A stretch of 64,000 nucleotides of DNA from Telmatobacter sp. DSM 110680 (lineage in GTDB: Bacteria; Acidobacteriota; Terriglobia; Terriglobales; Acidobacteriaceae): the NCBI RefSeq assembly GCF_039994875.1, contig NZ_CP121196.1, positions 124,001 through 188,000 of the forward strand. Direction: 5' to 3'. Position 1 is the stretch's first letter; each line of letters starts with the position of its first letter. The position numbers and the translations under genes are program-made. Positions 8,488-16,640 of the stretch are shown here, piece by piece. The notes below the pieces were generated by a model that searched no databases, was not told where the DNA came from, and saw nothing but the letters and a program-made list of their open reading frames with translations.

Positions 8488-11051
8488 ACGCATCGAGATT
8501 CATATCGACTTTTTTTAGGAATACTCGCGTTGACGCTCGATCCGCGAAAGCCAGCGTCAACACCCGGGCAGATGTACGCCTCGCATGCTTTATCCTTATG
8601 GCCTTTTGCCCCAGTGTTTGCCACGTCAGCATGGCGCAGCAGAAGTCGGCAAAGGCTTCAGATGACTTCGAGCAAGCCGCAACGCTGGCGCAGCAAGGAC
8701 GTGTTGCGGAGGCCAAGACGGCAACATTGGAGGCGCTCCAGAAGCATCCCTCCAGCGTCGAGGGTTACAACTTGCTCGGGATCATCGATACAAATCAGCA
8801 CGATTACTCCAGCGCACTTGAGGCTTTCAAGAAGGCTCTTCAGATCGCTCCCAAATCGGTGAAGACTTACAACAACATTGGCAATGCCTATGTCGCCATG
8901 AAGAATCTGGATTCGGCAGAGAAGGCCTTTCGCATGGGTTTGCGACTGGATCCGGGCAACCAGGACGGCAATTACAACCTGGGCGTTCTGATGATGATGA
9001 AAGGCGACGCTCTCGGAGCCATCCCTCACTTCGAGAAAGTGAATACGCGGAAGATCGCCGCGCGCTTCAACCTGATTCGCGCATACTTTGAGACTAGGCG
9101 AGTTGAAGACGCACTTCGCATCGCCAGGGAAGTCTCAACGCAAGGCCAGGATGATGTGCAGGTACATTTCTCTCTTGGAGTGCTTCTGGCGTCACAGAAA
9201 CAGTACAAAGCTGCCCAACTCGAGTTGGAGAAGGCGGATTCTCTTCAGCCCGAGACGTTTGAGATTATCTACAACCTCGGGCAGGTCTACCTTCGCGAAG
9301 GAGAGAATTCAAAGTCCGAACTTGCGCTAAGTCGCGCGATGAAGCTTAAGCCTGACTCAGTTGAAACAATGTATATGTCGGCACAGGCATACACAAACGA
9401 GTCACGCCCCCTTGACGCGCTGGATCTCCTGTTGCGCGCGCACAAACTGGCGCCCGAGAACGTCGATGTGATCTTTCTAATGGCGCAGATCAGCATGTCG
9501 CAGAACTATTTTGAAGACGCGATCCCGCTATTGGAGTCGGGGATACAGATCGCTCCTCAGCGGGCTGATTTAGTCGCGGCTCTCGGCGAGAGCTACTTTA
9601 TGGCGGGCAAGGTTGACAAGGCGATCGACCAATTCACAAAGTTGCTAAAGATCGAGAACTCCGCGCGTTCTTATTCGTTCCTGGGACTTTCCTACAGAAA
9701 TCTGGGGAGATTCGACGAAGCGAAGAAGTACTTCGAGGCAGGGATCAAACTCGACCCTCATAGCACGTTATGCCTCTTCAATCTCGGTTTCATTGCCGAG
9801 CGCCAGGGAGATGCGGCCGGTGCGGAGAATTATTTTCAGCAAGCGCTTCGTTTTAATCCTGACTTTTCTGACGCGCTGCTGGAGCTTGCAAATCTACGCA
9901 TGGCAGCGAAGAAGCTTCCGGAGGCAGTGGAACTGCTGCGAAGATACGTCCGCGTAAGCCGCGACCCGGCCAATGGCTACTACAAGCTGGCCATGGCCGA
10001 GCGCAGCCTGCACGAAACTGCTGCCGCGGACCGTGACTTGAATTCGTTCAAGACGATGTCAAAAAACTCATCAAGCGGTCCTCTTCCTTTTGAGAACCTC
10101 TTCAACTATCTCAATAATCGCTCTACGCTGGCTCCCGGTGCGCGTAGTCAACTCGACCTGGCGGAGTTGACCAATGAAGTAAAAAAGCACCCCGACCAAC
10201 CTGAGAATCTGTACCTCTTGGCCGAAGCGTACTTAAAAACGGGAGACGTGGCTGCCGCGAGAAGTACGATTGCGCAGCTCGATCAACTCGGGAACGAAGA
10301 CTTTCGCACGCTGGCCGGCATAGGCGTTTTACTCGCCAGATTTCATTTGTACGATGACGCCATCGAACATTTCCAGCGAGGACTGCAAACAAATCCAGAC
10401 TCAGACGATTTGAAATTCGATTTGGCAAATGCATATTTCCGGAAGCGTGAATATTCCCATGCACTCGACGTCGCACAGGGTGTCTCGCCCGATGAGCACA
10501 AAGATGATGCCTACTTGGCGTTGCTCGGCGATATATACGCTCACATGGGAAATGCAGAGGCAGCTCAAAAGATCTTTGAGGATGAAATTGCCCGGAATCC
10601 TGATGACGATCAGGCGTACCTGTCACTGGCACTCATGAATTTGCGCATCGGCAACATCGATGAAGCGAGACGGATTCTGCAGAAAGGCCAGAAACGAATT
10701 CCCGGCTCGGGCAAGTTGTATTGGGGCCTCGGGCTTACGGCAGCTCTATTAGGGAATTCAAAGGACGCAGCAGAGAACCTCGAACGCTCGGTCGATTTGC
10801 TTCCCGAGTGGGCCGGAGGTTATTCAACCCTTGGCGTTTTCTACTTTGAAACGGGACAGATCGGCAAGGCCCGGGAAGTGCTTGACCGCTTCAGAAACAG
10901 CAGCGCAAATGCCAGCCTGGATATCGAGAGGATTGCGCAGGTCCTGGATCAGGCCGCCCCAGCGAATGTGGCGGAAAAAGAGCCTACTAATTTGGCGGAC
11001 AAGGCACAATTTCTGCAACTGGCGTTGTCACTTGCAGACAGAACACTATGA
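8484..11051 (+). CDS. Large TPR-repeat protein
   Basis: A protein of 855 residues, almost entirely tandem 34-residue TPR units from about residue 58 to the C-terminus, roughly 20 by eye, with typical lines such as YNNIGNAYVAMKNLDSAEKAF and FNLGFIAERQGDAAGAENYF. The N-terminus has a basic stretch and then a hydrophobic segment (LACFILMAFCPSVC, about 33-46) ending near SMAQQ, which looks like a late signal peptide or membrane anchor. A shorter start inside this region is possible. It overlaps the preceding CRTAC1 gene by ATGA and the following CRTAC1 gene by ATGA, so the three are very likely one operon and their products may act together as a periplasmic or surface assembly. The function is inferred from repeats only. 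Confidence 0.85.
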   Translation: MNASRFISTFFRNTRVDARSAKASVNTRADVRLACFILMAFCPSVCHVSMAQQKSAKASDDFEQAATLAQQGRVAEAKTATLEALQKHPSSVEGYNLLGIIDTNQHDYSSALEAFKKALQIAPKSVKTYNNIGNAYVAMKNLDSAEKAFRMGLRLDPGNQDGNYNLGVLMMMKGDALGAIPHFEKVNTRKIAARFNLIRAYFETRRVEDALRIAREVSTQGQDDVQVHFSLGVLLASQKQYKAAQLELEKADSLQPETFEIIYNLGQVYLREGENSKSELALSRAMKLKPDSVETMYMSAQAYTNESRPLDALDLLLRAHKLAPENVDVIFLMAQISMSQNYFEDAIPLLESGIQIAPQRADLVAALGESYFMAGKVDKAIDQFTKLLKIENSARSYSFLGLSYRNLGRFDEAKKYFEAGIKLDPHSTLCLFNLGFIAERQGDAAGAENYFQQALRFNPDFSDALLELANLRMAAKKLPEAVELLRRYVRVSRDPANGYYKLAMAERSLHETAAADRDLNSFKTMSKNSSSGPLPFENLFNYLNNRSTLAPGARSQLDLAELTNEVKKHPDQPENLYLLAEAYLKTGDVAAARSTIAQLDQLGNEDFRTLAGIGVLLARFHLYDDAIEHFQRGLQTNPDSDDLKFDLANAYFRKREYSHALDVAQGVSPDEHKDDAYLALLGDIYAHMGNAEAAQKIFEDEIARNPDDDQAYLSLALMNLRIGNIDEARRILQKGQKRIPGSGKLYWGLGLTAALLGNSKDAAENLERSVDLLPEWAGGYSTLGVFYFETGQIGKAREVLDRFRNSSANASLDIERIAQVLDQAAPANVAEKEPTNLADKAQFLQLALSLADRTL

Positions 11052-12859
11052 GAGTCCCCCGGCAACTTATCCATGATGAAACTACAAAACGACCGGTTGC
11101 GTTGCAAAGATGGCGCAACAGATCGATGGCACTGGCGCTCATCGTTGGCTGCGCTTCTTTTCTGACTATCACAATGGCATACATTGAGATCGCGTCCGCT
11201 CAGAAGTCGGCAAAGACAGAGAGTAAGCCGATCGGCGTTGCCTTTACCGATATTCGCAAGGCAGCCGGGATCACTTTTGTGCAGGATTCCACCGAGACGG
11301 ATGAGAAGTATTACCTGGAAACCATGGGCACTGGCGTGGCGTGGATCGACTACGACCAGGACGGCCTGATGGATTTGTATTTTGTTCAGGCAGGCGCGAC
11401 TGATGCCTACAAACCAGCGAAGCAACTGCGCTCGGCTCTCTATCACAACAATGGCGACGGAACGTTTACCGACGTGACAGAGAAGGCCGGTGTGGGGGGT
11501 GAGGGGCATTATGGACAGGGCGTCGCCGTTGGCGACTTCGATAACGACGGATATCCCGATCTGTTTGTCACCGGCTACGGACGCGCAATTCTCTATCACA
11601 ACAATGGCAATGGCACCTTTACCGATGTGACGGCGAAAGCTGGATTGGCGGATGAGGGTAAGTGGTCGACGAGCGCAGCATGGGTCGACTTCGATAAGGA
11701 TGGCTGGCTTGACTTGGTCGTAACCAACTACCTTGAGTGGACGCCGAAGAATAACGAGTGGTGCGGTGAACGCGCTCCTGGCTATCGCTCCTACTGTAGT
11801 CCCAACAACTATCACGGCCAGAAGACGAAGTTGTACCGGAACAATCATGATGGGACGTTCACGGACGTGAGCGACAAGTCCGGAATTGGTGCAGCCGAGT
11901 CGAAAGGCATGGGCGTGGCCGCGGCTGACTTCAACAACGACGGCTGGCCCGACATTGCCATAGCGAACGACACGTGGCCGAATTTCCTTTTTGAGAACAA
12001 GCACGACGGGACTTTTTCAGACGAATCGCTGATCTCGGGTTTGGCGGCCAGCGAGGACGGGCGCTATGAAGCAGGAATGGGCATCGACGCCGCAGATATG
12101 GATGGCGACGGATTTCTCGATGTCTACATTACGCATCTTGATTTCGAGTTGAACCGCCTTTATCACAACAATGGAGATGGCACATTCACCGACGTCACGT
12201 ACAGCTCTGGAATCGGCAACAAAGCGATAACTCTCAGTGGTGTCGCTGCAAAGTTCATTGACTATGACAATGACGGCTGGCCCGATATTGTCCAGGCAAA
12301 CGGAGCCATGGTGGACAATGTGAAGCTCTATCACAGCGAAGTCTCCTATAAAGAGCCGCTGCTTATGTTCCATAACCTGGGTGGTGGCCACTTCGAAAAA
12401 GTTTCAGATTCGCTTGGCCCTGACTTCAATCAGCCGGTGGCGGGCCGGGGCCTCGCGACTGCCGATTTCTTAAACGATGGCGCAGTCGGTCTCGCAGTGG
12501 TATGCAGAGGTGATTTTCCTGAACTTCTGCGCAACGATGGCGGCAATGCGAACCACTGGCTCGAGGTCCTTCTTATCGGCACAAAATCCAATCGCGATGG
12601 AATTGGTTCAGCTCTGAAAGTGACTTCGGAAGGGATCGCTCATGTGGAGCAGTCGAAGGGCGGCACAAGCTACATGTCTGCCAGCGACCCTCGGATACAT
12701 TTCGGACTCGGCAAGCGAAGCAAGATTCAATCATTGGTCATCACCTGGCCAAGTGGGCAGGTGGATAAGCTTATGGATGTGCCGATCGATCAGATCATCG
12801 CGGTAAAAGAGGGTGTTGGGATTGTGCCGCATCCTTTTCCCAAGGTTCCACGCAAATGA
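11048..12859 (+). CDS. CRTAC1-family FG-GAP / ASPIC-UnbV protein
   Basis: A 603-residue secreted protein. Residues about 27-52 (MALALIVGCASFLTITMAY, then SAQK) form a signal peptide or anchor. A propeller of seven DxDxDG-like motifs follows (IDYDQDGLMD, GDFDNDGYPD, VDFDKDGWLD, ADFNNDGWPD, ADMDGDGFLD, IDYDNDGWPD, ADFLNDGAVG), each usually preceded by a NNGDGTFTDVT-like turn. Residues about 505-585 are an ASPIC/UnbV domain (VLLIGTKSNRDGIGSAL, VITWPSGQVD). The acidic loops resemble Ca2+-binding loops of integrin-type propellers, but metal binding is not shown here. It is the third gene of the coupled run starting at 4645. Family members are widespread in Acidobacteria without an assigned function. 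Confidence 0.88.
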   Translation: MRVPRQLIHDETTKRPVALQRWRNRSMALALIVGCASFLTITMAYIEIASAQKSAKTESKPIGVAFTDIRKAAGITFVQDSTETDEKYYLETMGTGVAWIDYDQDGLMDLYFVQAGATDAYKPAKQLRSALYHNNGDGTFTDVTEKAGVGGEGHYGQGVAVGDFDNDGYPDLFVTGYGRAILYHNNGNGTFTDVTAKAGLADEGKWSTSAAWVDFDKDGWLDLVVTNYLEWTPKNNEWCGERAPGYRSYCSPNNYHGQKTKLYRNNHDGTFTDVSDKSGIGAAESKGMGVAAADFNNDGWPDIAIANDTWPNFLFENKHDGTFSDESLISGLAASEDGRYEAGMGIDAADMDGDGFLDVYITHLDFELNRLYHNNGDGTFTDVTYSSGIGNKAITLSGVAAKFIDYDNDGWPDIVQANGAMVDNVKLYHSEVSYKEPLLMFHNLGGGHFEKVSDSLGPDFNQPVAGRGLATADFLNDGAVGLAVVCRGDFPELLRNDGGNANHWLEVLLIGTKSNRDGIGSALKVTSEGIAHVEQSKGGTSYMSASDPRIHFGLGKRSKIQSLVITWPSGQVDKLMDVPIDQIIAVKEGVGIVPHPFPKVPRK

Positions 12860-12944
12860 GCTAAGAGGTATAGCGCCTGGCCAAGCCGTGCCTCACCGGT
12901 CGGTTTATGAGACATAAATGGGTAACCTATAATCAACGCATTCT

Positions 12945-14726
12945 ATGATCATTCCACGCCGCCGCTTCCTCGGGTCTTCTCTTTTTGTGCTTGGCGCTTC
13001 TTTGCTTGACAGGCTGACGACTCCGCTTTGGGCTTGGAATGAAAGAGCGCGGCTTGATGCCACTGTTGCGGCAACGCCCGCTTCTCCTGTCCAATTCATA
13101 GACGTCGCGGAGAGGGCGGGTTTGAACATTCCCAACGTGTGGGGAGGCGTCGACAAGAAGCGAATCATCATTGAGACGAAGGGCAGTGGCATCGCCTTCT
13201 TTGACTATGACAACGACGGATGGCTCGACATCTATCTCACCAATGGAAGCCGCCTCGACCAGAACTGGGCACCGGGAAAAGAGCCTACGACACATCTCTT
13301 CAAGAACAATCGTGACGGAACATTCATAGACGTAACGGAGAAGTCCGGCCTTGGACGCTCCGGATGGCAGACGGGTGTGTGCGTAGGCGATTACGACAAC
13401 GACGGCTGGGATGACCTGTTCTGCACTTTCTGGGGTCACAACATTCTTTTCCATAACAACGGAAACGGAACTTTCACCGATGTCACGCGCAAGGCCGGCC
13501 TCCAGCAAGATCACGGTCGGTGGGGCACGGGCTGTACATTTTTCGATTACGACCGGGATGGACACCTCGATCTATTCGTATGCAACTTCGTCAAGCTTGA
13601 TCCCGATAAGCCCCTGACGATGGATCAACAGAGTTTTTGCCAATGGAAGGGTGTGCCCACCATGTGTGGTCCGCGCGGACTTCCTGGAGACACAAACATC
13701 CTCTACCGCAACAATGGAGACGGCACATTTAAAGATGTATCGGAGAAAGCCGGAATCCTGAAGCCGGGGCCGCGCTATTCCATCACTTCGATCTCTTATG
13801 ACTTTGACAATGATGGATGGCCCGACATCTATGTGGCAGTTGATTCGGAGCCAAGCATCCTGTTCAAGAACAACCACGACGGTACATTCACCGATATAGC
13901 GGTTATGGCGGGCTGCGCTTACAACGATGACGGCCATGAGCAGGCGGGCATGGGACTCGGCGTCGCAGACTACGATTGCGATGGCTGGTTTGACATCTTC
14001 AAAACAAACTTCGCAGACGATACGTGCAACCTGTACCACAACAATGGCGACGGCACATTTACCGACCTGTCGTTCGATTCCGGCGTCGGCATCAATAACA
14101 GTTACGTGGCTTGGGGGTGCGGCTTTATTGACTACGACAACGACGGCTGGTCAGACATTGTCCAAGTGAATGGGCATGTATACCCGGAGATTGACCACTA
14201 TAACTTTGGCGAGACTTTCAAGAACCCAAGACTCGTCTACAAAAATCTTGGCAACGGGCACTTCAAAGATGTTTCGGCAACGATGGGACCCGGCATGACT
14301 GCGAAATATTCCAGCCGGGGCGCGGCATTCGGCGACTTCGACAACGATGGTGGCATGGATGTGCTGGTCCTGAATATGAACGAATTGCCATCGCTGCTCA
14401 AGAACATCGGAGGCAACAAACAGAACTGGATCAAGATCAAGCTGGTGGGCACAAAGTGCAATCGAACGGCGATCGGCGCACGCGTCCGCGTCGTAACAGG
14501 AAAACATATCCAGATGGACGAAGTAAGCAGCGGCACCAGCGTCATGTCGCAGAATGATCTGCGGCTTCATTTCGGACTCGGCACCGTTGAGACCGTGGAC
14601 ATGATCGAGGTGAAGTGGCCCACGACCCAGAAACTTGAAAAGTTTGTGCGGGTGAAGGCCAACCAGATCATCACTATTCGCGAGGGTGACGGCATTGTGT
14701 CGACGATGAAGCCACACGCGGGCTAG
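12945..14726 (+). CDS. Tat-exported CRTAC1-family FG-GAP / ASPIC-UnbV protein
   Basis: A 593-residue paralogue of the preceding gene, separated from it by 85 bases. The N-terminus carries a clear twin-arginine signal (PRRRFLGSSLFVLGASLL), unlike the Sec-type N-terminus of its neighbour, so the two related proteins seem to use different export routes. Seven DxDxDG-like motifs are seen (FDYDNDGWLD, GDYDNDGWDD, FDYDRDGHLD, YDFDNDGWPD, ADYDCDGWFD, IDYDNDGWSD, GDFDNDGGMD). The C-terminal ASPIC/UnbV domain spans about 490-580 (KLVGTKCNRTAIGARV, EVKWPTTQ). Likely part of the same transcription unit as the genes from 4645, though the gap leaves room for its own promoter. Confidence 0.88.
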   Translation: MIIPRRRFLGSSLFVLGASLLDRLTTPLWAWNERARLDATVAATPASPVQFIDVAERAGLNIPNVWGGVDKKRIIIETKGSGIAFFDYDNDGWLDIYLTNGSRLDQNWAPGKEPTTHLFKNNRDGTFIDVTEKSGLGRSGWQTGVCVGDYDNDGWDDLFCTFWGHNILFHNNGNGTFTDVTRKAGLQQDHGRWGTGCTFFDYDRDGHLDLFVCNFVKLDPDKPLTMDQQSFCQWKGVPTMCGPRGLPGDTNILYRNNGDGTFKDVSEKAGILKPGPRYSITSISYDFDNDGWPDIYVAVDSEPSILFKNNHDGTFTDIAVMAGCAYNDDGHEQAGMGLGVADYDCDGWFDIFKTNFADDTCNLYHNNGDGTFTDLSFDSGVGINNSYVAWGCGFIDYDNDGWSDIVQVNGHVYPEIDHYNFGETFKNPRLVYKNLGNGHFKDVSATMGPGMTAKYSSRGAAFGDFDNDGGMDVLVLNMNELPSLLKNIGGNKQNWIKIKLVGTKCNRTAIGARVRVVTGKHIQMDEVSSGTSVMSQNDLRLHFGLGTVETVDMIEVKWPTTQKLEKFVRVKANQIITIREGDGIVSTMKPHAG

Positions 14727-14746
14727 ACCGCGATTCGTTCGACTCC

Positions 14747-16480
14747 TCAGTTGAGAGGCGGAGACGCAGGGTTGGGGGGAAGAGCGATGACGAACTGCTT
14801 GACGTCTTTACGCTGGCGGAGAACTTCGGCGGCAGTCTGCTTTTCAATCTCGTCATGCTTCTGAAACTCGAGCTTCGCCTTTTCTTTTTCGCCGATGCGC
14901 TCATAGGCGACTCCGAGGCGATAGTGAGCCTCGCTCAACTGTGGACTAACCTCGATTGCCTTCGAATAGAGGCTCGTCGCCTTTTCAAACTCACGCTTCG
15001 ACGCATCCAGATTGCCTAACTGCAGGTAAGCCTCCGCGCATTTAGGATCAACGCTGACTGCCTTGGTCAGCATGGCCTCGATCCGCTGCATAGTCTGCGG
15101 ATCAGTAGAACGGCCATTCTCCTTCCAAAGGGCCATCGCATAAAAATAATTCGCTAGCGCGTTGTCTGGTTGAAGTCGAACAAAACGCTCCAGCTTCTCG
15201 CGCACACAAGCGAGAGGGTTAGGCGCGGCGATCTCAATCTTGCCCATGAACGTGTACGGATCAGGGTCCGCCGGATTTAGATCGGAGGCCTCGCACAGAC
15301 GATTTGCGGCATCGTCGTAAAGTGCACCCGCGAACAAAGCTGCGCCAAGAGCGGTCAGCATCCGGGCGGATTTCGGGAAACCCTTCACTCCCTGCTCGAA
15401 AACGGCCTGCGCCTGCCAAACAGCACGGTGATAAAGTAGCTCGGACCCCCACTCAAAATAGTTCTGTTCGCTGGGATCCATGCGTACCGCCTGTTCGTAT
15501 TCGTGAACCGCAGTCAAAGGGTCGCCAAGTTTCTCATCGATTGAGCCGGCAAGACGGTGCAGGTCGGCCGCGTCGTGTTCTGCGAGCAGTTGCTGTACGT
15601 GATTCCGCGCCTGCGTCAGGTCCCCAACATTCTCGCAGGCTTGCGCCAGGTCGTATTCGTTGTCAAAGTCGCGAGGGTTGATCTCGAATGCGGTCTTCAA
15701 CAACGTAGCGGCCTCGGGATACCTGCCCTGGCGCAGATAGAACTCGCCCAATCGGTGATTGGCTTCAAAATCTCTGGGCGCATCGGTAACAGCCGTACGC
15801 AGTTTTTCTTCCGAAGTTCTGGCGGCAGCGCCATCAGCGGGTATGGCGGTTGTTCCCGGTCCGACAGCGCCAGGCTTGAGCGTGAGGGTTTCGCGCGTGA
15901 GAGCCTCGCTTGTACGAAGACTGGTATCTGACCCGTGTCCGCCTGCAGCCGTCCAATCCGTGACCCCGGCCACCGCGAAATTAGGATTGTCAGCGAACTC
16001 CATCGCCGCGGCGGAAGCCGTCGATCCCTTGTGCGATTTATCGCCGTTGGTCGAAGGATTTACCAGTCTCAGATCCAACTCATATTGGCTGTGGAGTGAA
16101 GAAATCGTCAAAGCCGCGTCATGGCTTTGGACACCCGCCACCTCTGCAATCAAAACATAGCTGCCGGACGCAAGCCCTGCGAAAGTGTATTCGCCCTTCG
16201 CATCCGCAACTGTTTCAGCCTTCGAAGTGCCTTTTTGCTGAAGGTGAACAGTAGCGCCGACGACAGGCTCGCCCGCTGCATTTAATACCTTGCCGTGAAC
16301 TGTTGCGCTGCCAGAAATACCTGCTTGGGCCGGAACCTGTTGATTATAGGCACCGCACAAAAACCCCAGACCAAGCAGAGCGACAATCTGAAACCTTCGG
16401 CCCCCGCGTGCCATTTTCGCCCAATAGCTGCTGAGAACAACCTGAGCGAATTGATAGCCGATCTTCAACAATTTCACCAC
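14747..16480 (-). CDS. Carboxypeptidase-regulatory-like domain plus TPR protein
   Basis: A 577-residue protein beginning at GTG 16480, with AAGGTGAT just upstream; an ATG at 16414 (MARGGRRFQ) is an alternative that still keeps the signal peptide (IVALLGLGFLCGAYNQQVPAQA). Residues about 55-140 form a carboxypeptidase-regulatory beta-sandwich (VHGKVLNAAGEPVVGATV, GEYTFAGLASGSYVL) like that at the N-terminus of the TonB receptor. Residues about 210-560 are TPR repeats (FEANHRLGEFYLRQGRYPEA, EAHYRLGVAYERIGEKEKA). The pairing of a receptor-type sandwich with a TPR scaffold fits a periplasmic or outer-membrane role. It converges on the CRTAC1 gene, whose stop is only 20 bases away, with no obvious terminator between. 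Confidence 0.85.
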   Translation of the reverse strand: MVKLLKIGYQFAQVVLSSYWAKMARGGRRFQIVALLGLGFLCGAYNQQVPAQAGISGSATVHGKVLNAAGEPVVGATVHLQQKGTSKAETVADAKGEYTFAGLASGSYVLIAEVAGVQSHDAALTISSLHSQYELDLRLVNPSTNGDKSHKGSTASAAAMEFADNPNFAVAGVTDWTAAGGHGSDTSLRTSEALTRETLTLKPGAVGPGTTAIPADGAAARTSEEKLRTAVTDAPRDFEANHRLGEFYLRQGRYPEAATLLKTAFEINPRDFDNEYDLAQACENVGDLTQARNHVQQLLAEHDAADLHRLAGSIDEKLGDPLTAVHEYEQAVRMDPSEQNYFEWGSELLYHRAVWQAQAVFEQGVKGFPKSARMLTALGAALFAGALYDDAANRLCEASDLNPADPDPYTFMGKIEIAAPNPLACVREKLERFVRLQPDNALANYFYAMALWKENGRSTDPQTMQRIEAMLTKAVSVDPKCAEAYLQLGNLDASKREFEKATSLYSKAIEVSPQLSEAHYRLGVAYERIGEKEKAKLEFQKHDEIEKQTAAEVLRQRKDVKQFVIALPPNPASPPLN

Positions 16481-16640
16481 ATCACCTTATCAGAGCGTAG
16501 AGGAATCGTAGACCAACGAGGAGACGACAACGAGCCCGTTTCTTTTTATTGCGAATGGAGCGTGACCCACTGGTGTATAACGTCAACGTATAAAAATCCT
16601 GGCTTAATTCGGCCTGTAGCAACCTCAATTGGAGGCAGAA

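Noticed and set aside
10949-12004. 351-codon open frame antisense to the CRTAC1 gene
   Set aside because: It is a shadow of the strongly biased FG-GAP coding sequence; the sense frame has domain matches.
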